From positions 1 through 36,646 of the forward strand of contig JAGQIK010000079.1 in NCBI GenBank assembly GCA_020431405.1: DNA of 36,646 nucleotides. Reading direction: 5' to 3'. Origin of the DNA: Myxococcales bacterium. GTDB lineage: Bacteria; Myxococcota_A; Polyangia; GCA-2747355. Under the pieces are notes generated by a model, which saw only the letters and a program-made list of their open reading frames with translations, was not told where the DNA came from and did no database searches. The position numbers were made by a program, and so were the translations under genes. Each line of letters opens with the position of its first letter. The first letter of the stretch is position 1. Shown piece by piece: positions 1-13,700 of the stretch.

Positions 1-548
1 AAGGCCGCGTGGCGATGGCGCGCCGTGACGCGCGCGGCGCCCTCGCCGCGTTCGACAAGATGGGCACGCGGCGCCCGGTGGCGCGCTGGCTGTTCACCCT
101 GCGCGCCGCGCTCGGCGCCGGCGACCAGGAACGCAGCTTCGCCGCCGCCGAAGCGCTGCTCGCCGCCATCGCGCGCGGCCGTGATCCCGATGCGCTGCGC
201 ATCGCCCGCTCGCGCATCTACGACCGCGAGCTTCGCCAGCTGCTCAAGCTCAGCCGCGATCCGCGGCGCATGCTGGCGCTGCTGCGCAAGCTCGAGCCCC
301 ACCCGGGCGGCGAGATTCGTCGTCTGGTGCTGCTGCTCAGCGTGCAGCAAGCGCTGCGCATGAACGAAGCAGCGGCCAAGACGCTCGATCGGATCCGCGA
401 GTTTCGGCTGCTCGACGAGCGGCTGCCCAAGCTCTGCGAGCCGATCTACAAGGCGGCGGGCAGGCCAGCCGAGGGGAAGCGCTGCTTGGCGGAGCTCGGG
501 AAGTTCTTTCCCAAGCCGCTCGGCGAGCCACTTTGGAAGGCGCGCTGA
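1..548 (+). CDS. C-terminal part of a helical-repeat (TPR-like) protein, 5' end outside window
   Basis: The reading frame is already open at the first base and ends with TGA at 546-548, so this is the 3' part of a longer gene. A GTG at position 9 could serve as a start but has no ribosome-binding site in view. The visible ~180 residues are almost entirely predicted amphipathic helices rich in Ala, Leu and Arg, in pairs spaced like TPR or similar solenoid repeats (for example around ALAAFDKMG and AAAKTLDRIREF). No catalytic motif is visible. Such tails are common at the C-terminus of large myxobacterial Ser/Thr kinases or scaffold proteins, but the identity cannot be decided here. The gene converges on the aspartase gene with only 4 bp between the stop codons. 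Confidence 0.6.
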   Translation, partial: GRVAMARRDARGALAAFDKMGTRRPVARWLFTLRAALGAGDQERSFAAAEALLAAIARGRDPDALRIARSRIYDRELRQLLKLSRDPRRMLALLRKLEPHPGGEIRRLVLLLSVQQALRMNEAAAKTLDRIREFRLLDERLPKLCEPIYKAAGRPAEGKRCLAELGKFFPKPLGEPLWKAR

Positions 549-552
549 GCCG

Positions 553-2427
553 CTACTTCTTCATTCTGCGCGGCAGCGGGCGCGGGGCGGTCATCGACTC
601 GATGGACAGAAGATCGTCGACCTCGTCGGCGCTGAGATAGCCGTCCTCGAGCAGCACCTCGCGCACCGAGCGGCCGCTCTGAGCCGCCAGCTTGGCGACC
701 TCGCTGGCGCGCGAGTAGCCGAGCGCCGGCACGACGGCGGTGACGATGCCGATGCTTTGCTCGACGGTCTCGCGGCAGTGCTCGGCGTTGGCGGTGATGC
801 CGACGATGCAGCGGCTGGTCAGCGTTTCCACGGCGCACGAGAGCATCTCGAGCGACTGAAAGAGGTTGAACGCGATGATCGGCTCGAAGGCGTTGAGCTG
901 CAGCTGGCCCGCCTCGGCGGCCATCGTGATCGTCAGGTCGTTTCCGATCACCTGAAACGCCACCTGGTTGACCACCTCGGGGATCACCGGGTTGACCTTG
1001 CCCGGCATGATGCTCGATCCCGGCTGCACCGCGGGCAGGTTGATCTCGTTGAAGCCCGCGCGCGGGCCTGACGAGAGCAGCCGCAGATCGTTGCACAGCT
1101 TGGAGAGCTTGACCGCCGAGCGTTTGACCGTGCCCGAGAAGGCCACGAACGCCCCGGTGTCGGGCGTGGCCTCGACGAGGTTTTCGGCGAGCACCAGCTC
1201 GAGGCCGGTGATCTCGCGCAGCTCGGCAACTACGGCCTGGGCGTACTCGGGATCGGTGGTGATGCCGGTGCCGATGGCGGTGCCGCCGATGTTGACCTCG
1301 AGGCACAGCCGCACCGCTTCGCCGAGGCGCGCGATGTCCTCGCCGATGGTCAGCGCCGCCGCGTAGAGCTCCTGGCCGAGCGTCATCGGCACCGCGTCTT
1401 GCAGCTGCGTGCGGCCCATCTTGATCACGTTGCTCAGCTCGTGCGCTTTGTGCTCGAGCGCCTCCTTGAGCGAGGTCAACGCGTTGATCAGGCGCCGGAG
1501 GTCGAAGTTGAGCGCGATGCGGATCGCCGTCGGGTAGACGTCGTTGGTCGACTGCGAGAGATTGACGTGGTTGTTGGGGTGGCAGGCGTCGTAGCTGCCG
1601 CGCCGCTTGCCGAGCAGCTCCAGCGCGCGGTTGGCGATCACCTCGTTGGCGTTCATGTTGCTCGACGTGCCGGCGCCGCCTTGCACCATGTCGACCACGA
1701 AGTGGCCGTGCCAGCGGCCGCCCATCACCTCCAGGCAGGCGCGCTCGATCGCGCTGGCCACGTCCTCGTCGAGCTGATCGAGCCGCACGTTGACGCGCGC
1801 CGCGGCGAGCTTGACCATCGCCAGCGCCCTGACGAACTCGGGAAAGTGCGAGAGGCGAATGCCCGTGATGGGGAAGTTCTCCACCGCGCGCAGCGTCTGG
1901 ATGCCGTAGAGCGCGTCCTCCGGCACGTCGCGCTCGCCGAGCAGGTCGTGCTCGCGCCGCGACTCCGAGGCGTGATGCACCTTCTCGGCGGCGAGCTGGC
2001 GCGAGCTGGCGTACTGCAGCGTGCGGCTCATGTTGTGCGCGGCGCGGCTGAGCAGCTCGAGCGTGCCGCCGACGTCGTCAGCCAGCGCCTCGTGCATCGC
2101 CTCGCGCGTCAGCTCGTAGAGGCGCAGATCGCTGAGCGCCCGCCCCGACGCCGTGTGCCGCGAGGGCCCGATCAACACCGCCTCGCCGATCTCGTCGCCG
2201 GGACCGAGCAGCACGCGCAGGTCCTGCTGGCCGTGCATCTCGTGGCGTATCTCGAGCTCGCCTTCGACGACGAGGAAGAACGCGCGCCGCCGCGCACCCT
2301 GGACGAACAACACCTCACCCGCCGAGAGGCGACGCTCGACCGCGACGGAGGCGAGACGACGCAGTGTCTCGTCGCTGAGGCCGCGCATGATCGGGCTTCG
2401 GCGGATTCGCTCGACGATCTCTTGCAT
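553..2427 (-). CDS. aspA: Aspartate ammonia-lyase with N-terminal cyclic-nucleotide-binding domain
   Basis: This 624-aa protein should convert L-aspartate reversibly to fumarate and ammonia in the cytoplasm. Residues 1-120 look like a cNMP-binding (CAP/PKA-type) domain, with a GEAVLIGPSRHTAS segment at 81-94 resembling the phosphate-binding cassette. Residues ~158-624 form a complete fumarase/aspartase-fold enzyme: GGAGTSSNMNANE (250-262), NLSQSTNDVYPT (289-300), GRTQLQDAVPMTLGQE (338-353) and the signature GSSIMPGKVNPVIPE (470-484). Usual aspartases are ~470 aa, so the extra length is the fused domain. I chose ATG 2427. The upstream GTG at 2460 lies inside the hpf terminator hairpin. No Shine-Dalgarno is present; a TACACT hexamer lies 6 nt upstream. 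Fumarase is excluded less by sequence than by overall match, so aspartase is the better but not certain call. Confidence 0.88.
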   Translation of the reverse strand: MQEIVERIRRSPIMRGLSDETLRRLASVAVERRLSAGEVLFVQGARRRAFFLVVEGELEIRHEMHGQQDLRVLLGPGDEIGEAVLIGPSRHTASGRALSDLRLYELTREAMHEALADDVGGTLELLSRAAHNMSRTLQYASSRQLAAEKVHHASESRREHDLLGERDVPEDALYGIQTLRAVENFPITGIRLSHFPEFVRALAMVKLAAARVNVRLDQLDEDVASAIERACLEVMGGRWHGHFVVDMVQGGAGTSSNMNANEVIANRALELLGKRRGSYDACHPNNHVNLSQSTNDVYPTAIRIALNFDLRRLINALTSLKEALEHKAHELSNVIKMGRTQLQDAVPMTLGQELYAAALTIGEDIARLGEAVRLCLEVNIGGTAIGTGITTDPEYAQAVVAELREITGLELVLAENLVEATPDTGAFVAFSGTVKRSAVKLSKLCNDLRLLSSGPRAGFNEINLPAVQPGSSIMPGKVNPVIPEVVNQVAFQVIGNDLTITMAAEAGQLQLNAFEPIIAFNLFQSLEMLSCAVETLTSRCIVGITANAEHCRETVEQSIGIVTAVVPALGYSRASEVAKLAAQSGRSVREVLLEDGYLSADEVDDLLSIESMTAPRPLPRRMKK

Positions 2428-2433
2428 GCGGCG

Positions 2434-2439
2434 AGTGTA
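2434..2439 (-). promoter_or_regulatory. Candidate -10 element (TACACT) for a leaderless aspA mRNA
   Basis: On the minus strand TACACT (TAnnnT) ends 6 nt before the chosen ATG at 2427. Transcription would then begin at or next to the start codon, consistent with the absence of a Shine-Dalgarno sequence. No good -35 hexamer is visible. The same arrangement recurs at three other gene starts in this window. Confidence 0.35.
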
Positions 2440-2448
2440 CAGAAAAGA

Positions 2449-2482
2449 AAAGGGCGACACCTCTTTGGAGGTGCCGCCCTTT
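2449..2482 (-). terminator. Intrinsic terminator after hpf
   Basis: A 15-bp stem (2449-2463 with 2468-2482) closes a 4-nt loop. The one A/C mismatch on the plus strand becomes a G-U pair in minus-strand RNA, so the leftward transcript is fully paired. It is followed on that strand by the U-rich tail UUUUCUUUUCU. It sits downstream of hpf and upstream of the aspartase ATG, separating the two units. The plus-strand copy also ends in a short T run, so some activity in both directions is possible. Confidence 0.85.
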
Positions 2483-2500
2483 TGTCAGGTCAACTTCGCG

Positions 2501-2524
2501 GCCGCGGAGCTATTCGTCCGCGGC
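2501..2524 (-). other. Second hairpin in the hpf 3' region
   Basis: A perfect 8-bp inverted repeat, GCCGCGGA and TCCGCGGC, flanks an 8-nt loop, directly between the hpf stop codon and the intrinsic terminator. It has no U tract on the minus strand. It may stabilise the hpf 3' end against exonucleases; this is inference. Confidence 0.4.
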
Positions 2525-2545
2525 GAGCGCTTTTCTCTGCCGGCG

Positions 2546-2869
2546 CTATCCGACTCGCGCCACCGCTTTGTGCCTCTGGCTCTCTCGGCGGTGCCGCACT
2601 CGCACGAGTTGCGAGCGCAGCTTGTCAAACGCACCGGCGACGACGGCATTGATATCGTGTCCGCTCGCATCCGAAGTCAGATCCGAGCCTCTCATCGTCA
2701 TCGAGAGAATGACTCTGACCTCCGGTCCATCCGCGTTGTCGACCACCACACGCAGTGTCGTTGGTCCGTCGAGTAACCGGTCCACCTTCGAGCTGGCTCG
2801 CTCGATGGCTCGGTTAGCCACGCCGGATTGGTTGCGATCAAGACCCCGAAACGTCGTCACCAGATCCAT
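2546..2869 (-). CDS. hpf: Ribosome hibernation promoting factor / RaiA (sigma-54 modulation) family
   Basis: The 107-aa product matches short-form HPF/RaiA proteins, which bind the decoding centre of idle 30S subunits and protect ribosomes in stationary phase. Visible features are the N-terminal strand and helix (VTTFRGLD..QSGVANRAIERASSKVDRLL), a central strand region (LRVVVDNADGPEVRVILSMTM) and the C-terminal helix (NAVVAGAFDKLRSQLVRVRHRR) with a basic end. The long-form dimerisation domain is absent. The start at 2869 is set by an AGGAG site 6 nt upstream; an upstream ATG-less extension to 2908 is not needed. It lies 81 bp downstream of the HtrA gene on the same strand and is followed by a strong terminator, so the two may share a stress-induced transcript. 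Confidence 0.82.
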   Translation of the reverse strand: MDLVTTFRGLDRNQSGVANRAIERASSKVDRLLDGPTTLRVVVDNADGPEVRVILSMTMRGSDLTSDASGHDINAVVAGAFDKLRSQLVRVRHRRESQRHKAVARVG

Positions 2870-2950
2870 GTTTGCTCCTTGGCAGGAGGGGGGGACCACC
2901 TCGCACACACGAAAAACTCACGCAGCTAGAACACGCGCGTCACCTCGAAG

Positions 2951-4405
2951 CTACTTGTGCATAAGAACGTAGTGAGTGAACCCAGCGCGGTAGACGAGCA
3001 GGAGGACCCTGCCTCGCGCCGCTCGGAAGAGCTGATGAAAGCGGCTCACATTGGATATCGTAACGCGATTCACTTCCAAAATCACGTCCCCCGGACGCAG
3101 GCCCGTACGGTCGGCCAAAGACCCGGGGCGCACCGCGGTGATGACGGCGCCGCGCGACAGGCGACGCGGAATACTGTACTGATTCCGGAGCTTTGGTGTC
3201 ACGGCCTCCACCGTGATGCCAGCGCCCGAGCGCAGCGGCGGCGACTTGCCGGTGCCGCCGAGGCGCGCCGGCAGCTCGCCGAGCTTCACCGAGATATAGC
3301 GCTTCTGCCCGTTTCGGAGGATGTGGAGCTTTACCCGCCGGTGGGCGCCCGCGGCGGCGATCACATTGCGCAGCTTGCCCGCCGTGTGCACTGGCTTGCC
3401 GTCGATGGCGACGACGAGATCGCCGCGTTTGACGCCCGCGCGCCGCGCCGGCCCCTGTTGATCCAGATCCGAGATCAACACGCCCTTGTGCGTAGCCAGT
3501 CGCATGGCGCGCGCCAGATCCGGCGTCACGTTCTGAATCGCCACGCCGAGCCAGCCGCGCACCACCTTGCCGTGCTTGAGCAGCTGCTCTGCGATGGGCT
3601 TGGCCATGTTGGTCGGGATCGCGAAGCCGATGCCCTGATAGCCGCCCGAGCGCGAGAGGATCGCCGTGTTGATGCCGATCAGCTCGCCGTGCATGTTGAC
3701 CAGCGCGCCACCCGAGTTGCCGGGGTTGATCGCGGCGTCGGTCTGGATGAAGTCCTCGTAGGCGACGATGCCGACGTTGGCGCGGCCCTTGGCCGAGACG
3801 ATGCCCATCGTGACGGTCTGGCCGACACCGAAGGGGTTGCCGATGGCGAGCACCACGTCGCCGAGGCGCATCTTGCTGCTGTCGCCGATCTTGATCGGCG
3901 GCAGGTTCTTCGCCCCTTTGAGCCGCAGCAGCGCCACGTCGCTCTTGGGATCGGTGCCTACGACCTTGGCGATGAAGTCGCGCCCGTCGGCGAGGGTGAC
4001 CTTGATCTTGTCCGCCTTGGCCACGACGTGGTTGTTGGTCAGCACGAGCCCGTCCGAGCTGACGATGACACCCGAGCCGAGGCCGCGTTGCGGCCGCATC
4101 GCGCCCGGCCCGCCGCGCAAGCCGAAGAAGCGTCGCAGCATCGGCGGCATCTGCTGGTAGTTGGCGGGGTGGGCGTTGCGGGTGGAGGCGATGTTGACGA
4201 CGCTGGGCAGCGCCTTGTCGACGACGTCGGCCAGCGACGTGCGGGAGGTCAGGGTGGCGAATGCACGGTGGGCGCCGAAGCTGATGTTGTACTTGGCGCC
4301 GGCGTTGCGGGCGACCGTGAAGCCAACCGTCACGACGAGCGCCGTGACGCCAGCGACAAGCACGGGTTTGAACCGCCCGAACCGCTGCGGATCTCGTTGT
4401 TTCAT
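2951..4405 (-). CDS. HtrA/DegP/DegS-type membrane-anchored serine protease with two PDZ domains
   Basis: The 484-aa protein is a periplasmic quality-control protease of family S1C. It has an N-terminal basic segment followed by a hydrophobic helix (~14-32, VLVAGVTALVVTVGFTV) with no clear cleavage site, so it is probably anchored. The trypsin-like domain carries the triad His126 (TNNHVV), Asp156 (SDVALL) and Ser231 (GNSGG). PDZ1 spans ~285-378 (GWLGVAIQNVTPDLARAM) and PDZ2 ~393-475 (GSLADRTGLRPGDVILEVN). Two PDZ domains fit DegP/DegQ-like enzymes. I chose ATG 4405, which has AGGAG about 10 nt upstream, over an unsupported longer frame. Two minus-strand TTGACA hexamers lie upstream (4549-4544, 4452-4447), but neither has a good -10 partner. 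Confidence 0.93.
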   Translation of the reverse strand: MKQRDPQRFGRFKPVLVAGVTALVVTVGFTVARNAGAKYNISFGAHRAFATLTSRTSLADVVDKALPSVVNIASTRNAHPANYQQMPPMLRRFFGLRGGPGAMRPQRGLGSGVIVSSDGLVLTNNHVVAKADKIKVTLADGRDFIAKVVGTDPKSDVALLRLKGAKNLPPIKIGDSSKMRLGDVVLAIGNPFGVGQTVTMGIVSAKGRANVGIVAYEDFIQTDAAINPGNSGGALVNMHGELIGINTAILSRSGGYQGIGFAIPTNMAKPIAEQLLKHGKVVRGWLGVAIQNVTPDLARAMRLATHKGVLISDLDQQGPARRAGVKRGDLVVAIDGKPVHTAGKLRNVIAAAGAHRRVKLHILRNGQKRYISVKLGELPARLGGTGKSPPLRSGAGITVEAVTPKLRNQYSIPRRLSRGAVITAVRPGSLADRTGLRPGDVILEVNRVTISNVSRFHQLFRAARGRVLLLVYRAGFTHYVLMHK

Positions 4406-4568
4406 AGCAACCTTGCTCCTTCGCGCGGCCACCGCCGCGCCCATGCTGTCAACCCGCCGCTGGCGGGGAGCATTCCCCGGGGGGCGTTGGCGCGTCTCCC
4501 GGAGCTTCTGTGGATACTCGTACGGTGCGACCTCTAGAGCCGATGTCAAATCGCCTTGGCGTGGCTGC

Positions 4569-4574
4569 TAGGCT
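4569..4574 (+). promoter_or_regulatory. Candidate -10 element (TAGGCT) for a leaderless nucleotidyltransferase mRNA
   Basis: TAGGCT (TAnnnT) ends 7 nt before the ATG at 4582. The gene has no Shine-Dalgarno sequence, so transcription starting at the ATG is plausible. No convincing -35 hexamer was found. Confidence 0.3.
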
Positions 4575-4581
4575 GTAGACG

Positions 4582-5193
4582 ATGACACGCGAGCTGCGGA
4601 TCGCGGGCCTGATCCCCGCCGCTGGCGCCTCGCGCCGGCTCGGACGCGACAAGCGCCGCCTGCCGGTCGGCGACGGCCGTTGCGTGCTCGAGGTCACGGT
4701 GGATACGTTGCGCAGCGCTGGCCTGGAACCTTTGGTCGTGGTGCTGGAGCCCGACTCGCCTTGCGCCGCGTTGTCGGGCCTCGCTGGCGCACGGCTGGTG
4801 ACAAACCCCGAGCCGAGCCGCGGCATGCTGTCTTCGATCCGTCACGGGCTGCGCGCGTTGCCTGGAGATGTCGACGCTGTCGCGATCCAGCCGGGCGACC
4901 ACCCGTTCGTGCCGATCGCCGCGGTCGTAGCGCTGGCAGCCGAGCTCGAGGCGAGCGGCGCACTGCTGCTCCGGCCGCGCTACGGCCAGCGCGCAGGTCA
5001 TCCGCTGCTGCTGCTGCGGGCCCTGTTCGAGGAGGCGATGGCGTGCGACGACGGCGTCGGGCTGCGCCAGCTCGTGGCGCGGCGGCGCGCCGATCTGCGC
5101 GAGCTTCGACTCGAGCTCGACGCCGCGGCGGAAGACGATCTCGACGAGCCTGCAGACCTGGCGCGGCTCGAGCGCCTGCGCGCCGACGACTGA
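4582..5193 (+). CDS. MobA/MocA-like NTP transferase (molybdenum cofactor nucleotidyltransferase type)
   Basis: This 203-aa cytoplasmic protein has the MobA-like nucleotidyltransferase fold. Motifs in order: the nucleotide-binding loop IPAAGASRRLGRDKRRLPV (11-29), a variant of LAAGxSxRMGxxK; NPEPSRGMLSSIRHGL (75-90); the metal-site region QPGDHPFV (103-110); GHPLLL (139-144); and a C-terminal DDLDEPADL (185-193) that matches the usual DIDTPEDL. This pattern is closest to MocA/MobA-like cytidylyl- or guanylyltransferases that mature molybdopterin. No other molybdenum gene is in the window, so the substrate is uncertain; a sugar or polyol nucleotidyltransferase is possible. The GC-rich first motif has a Pro where Ala is usual (IPAAG for LAAG). 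The gene stands alone between divergent htrA and a convergent kinase gene only 16 bp away. Confidence 0.78.
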   Translation: MTRELRIAGLIPAAGASRRLGRDKRRLPVGDGRCVLEVTVDTLRSAGLEPLVVVLEPDSPCAALSGLAGARLVTNPEPSRGMLSSIRHGLRALPGDVDAVAIQPGDHPFVPIAAVVALAAELEASGALLLRPRYGQRAGHPLLLLRALFEEAMACDDGVGLRQLVARRRADLRELRLELDAAAEDDLDEPADLARLERLRADD

Positions 5194-5209
5194 GCGAGCG
5201 GACGGTGCC

Positions 5210-10777
<5,568 letters not shown>

Positions 10778-10789
10778 GGACGTCGTGCC

Positions 10790-13700
10790 TCAAGGCGCGC
10801 TGAGCTCCGAGCAGCGATGGCCGAGCGGCGGCCCACGCACGAGAGACTGCGTGCCGATCCAGACGTGCTTGCTGTGACGCCACACGCGCCGCAGCAGCTC
10901 GCAGTGCGGACGCATCAGCGGGGCGAGGTCGATCGAGCGCTGGCCGCCGAGCTCGCTGACCGCGATCAGCCGGCGCTGATGCTGCCATAGCGCGACGATG
11001 GCGCCGTGAAGGTGGTAGCGCGAGACGACGCGGCGGCGCTGCAGGTCGAAGATCAGTACCTCGCCGTTGGCCGTCCCCGCGGCGACCATCGCCGGCACCG
11101 ACCCTGCGAGCCCGCGTAGCGCGAGCAGCTCGGTCACGGGCAGGCGCGCGCTGAATGTCACGAGACGCTTGAGGGTCCCGTCGCGCTGGATCTCGGCCAG
11201 CCACTGCATCGACGCCGAGCGGGTACGGCTCAGCACGGCGAGCATGCGCTCGCCGTCCACGGCCATGGCCGTTACGTCCGCGCGCGTGTCGAGCGACAGC
11301 AGCTGGCTGCCCGCCTGGTCGTGAATGAAGAGGCGATTGATCTGTCGGCGCCAGATGCGCTCGCTGCCGAGCGCGCCGCCGTCGAGGCCGCGGCCGAGAT
11401 CGATCGCCTCTTTCGCGCCGACGCGCCAGTAGCGCACGCCGCGCCGCGAGACGGCGCCGCAGTGTGCCGTGCCGCGCACGAACACGCGGTGGTAGGGCAG
11501 CGGGTTGATCAGCTCGTGCGTGCGTGTCTTGCCGGTGCGCATGTCGCGGATGGTCGTGGAGCCGCCAGACTTCTCTCCGGGCAGGCGCACGCGACCGAGC
11601 AGCTTGTCCGCGCGCGTGTCCCATAGCTCGAGCCAGCGCGCGCGCGTCAGCAGGCAGACGCGCTCGTCGCGCTCGTCGGCGAGAAAGGCCGCCTTGGCGA
11701 CACGATCGAGCCAGCGCTTCTTGCCGGCCGCGATCGGTCTGCGCGTGCCGTCGAGCGCGTTGACTTCGGAGTCGAGCGTGTAGAAGCGTGCCGAACGACG
11801 CGAGACGAGCAGCACGTGCCACGGCGAGCGTCCGCTATCGACGTCCCAGTAGCGGATCGAATAGTCGCGCCCCGCGGTGGCGATGACGCTGCCGTCGAGC
11901 GCGAAGCTGCCGTTGTAGAGACCGAAGCGGTGACCGCGCAGCGGGCGTCGGCTGCGCCGCTCGATGTCGAAGACCTCGATGGTGGCGCCAAAACCGGAGG
12001 CCGCCGTCATGCTGCGCAGGAAGCGCCGACCGCCGGCAGCGATCAGCTCGCTCACGGGGGGCAGCCCGAAGGAGGGCATCGAAAAGAGCCACGCCTTGCG
12101 CTTGCCTTGGAGGTCGACGCGAGCGAACTGGCCCATGCGGTTGAACACGATCAGCTCGTCACCGTCTCCCAACCAGCGTGCCGAGGCGGTGCCATCTTCG
12201 GGCGTGATGTCGACGAGCTTCTTGCCGCTCTCTACCTCGAAAACCGCCGCGCGTCCGTCCATCTGCCTGAGTCCGAAGCCAGCCACCAACAGGCGCTTGT
12301 CGTCGGCCGAAAAGTCGAGGCTCGTGATGCGGGTCGCCAGGCGCATGGTGCGCAGCTGCTTGCTCTTGCCGGGTCCGCGCGCGCGCCACAGCGCGACCAG
12401 GCCATCCTGCGACGCGCTGGCTAGCGTGCGGCCATCATGCGAGTAGGCGAGGGCGTAGACCGACCGCGCGTGTCCGGTGCCGAGGAATTTCCGCTCGTGT
12501 CCGCTGTCTGCGTTGTCGACGACGACGCTGCCGTCGGAGCGTCCTTCGGCGAGCTGGTCACCTTGCGGGTTGAACGCCAGCGCCGTCGGGTAGGCGTGCT
12601 TGTAGGTGAGCCGCTGCACCTCGGCGCCCGTGCGCGCGTCCCATAGACGCAGGGTCGCGTCGCGCCCGGCGCTGGCGACGAGCTTCTTGTCTGGTCTCAC
12701 AGCGAGCGCGGTGATCAGACCGGTGTGGCCGCTGTCGAGGCGCGGCGGCTCCGCCGCAGCGTCCCACAGCACGAGGCGGCCTCCGCGGTCAGTGCTGACC
12801 AGGCGCTTTCCGCCGGCGGCGAAGGCGACCGCGGTGATCAGCTCGCTGTGTCCCGACAAGCGGCGCAACATGCGGCGCTGCTGCACGTCCCAGATATCGA
12901 CGTCGCCGAGCTTGTTGCCGAGCGCGAGGCGATGTCCGCTGGGGTCGAAGTCGAGCGCCGCGGCGTTGGTGCGTACGTGCAAAAGCTCGTTGCGCCCGTC
13001 GATGCCGACAATGCGCACCTGCTGTTGCATGCCGGCGATAGCGGTCAGCGAGCCGTTGGCGCTGATCTTTCCGGGGTAGCCCCAGCGCGTTAGCTCGTGG
13101 CGCCAGATGGCCTGCGGCACGCCCAGATCGAACGCCTCGAGCATGTAGCGCATCTGCTGACCACGTTTGGGCAGGTGTGATTGGCGTACGAGGCGCACGC
13201 GTTTGTCGATGGCGCGCATGGCGACCGCCTGCTGAACCACGCTCCTGAAGATCTGCTTGCCGGACGTGTCGAAGCACACGACGTCGCTGTATCGCAGCGC
13301 GCAGATGCGTCCGTCGCGGGTAGCGACGATCTGCGCGACCTCGCCCACCAGATTGACCGTGCGTTTGACGCGGCCGCTGTCGAGGTCGATGACCTGCAGC
13401 TGCGATGGGATCTTCCTGCTGCTCTGCTTGCCGCGGCGCTCGCGGTCGTAGACGGCGACGATAATGCTGCGGCCGTCGGCGGCGACGCGCAGCGCGGAGA
13501 CAAACGCTGGTGTGGTCTTGACCTGACGCATGGAGCGGTTGGGGAAATCGACGACGTGCACGAACCCGCGTTGGTCGACGACGGCCGCCGTGTGCCCGGC
13601 GCGGTCGACATCGAGCGTGCGGATGGTAGTGCCAACCTCGGCGGTCCACAGCGCGCCCTTGGCGGCGGCACGCCACCACACGATGCGGGCGCGGCCGGAG

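Noticed and set aside
2428-2460. GTG 2460 as the aspA start
   Set aside because: It lies within the intrinsic terminator hairpin of hpf; ATG 2427 sits beyond it and begins the domain match.
4447-4452. Sigma-70 promoter for htrA from a minus-strand TTGACA
   Set aside because: No -10-like hexamer occurs at 16-18 nt spacing; the region is GC-rich. The second TTGACA at 4544-4549 fails in the same way.
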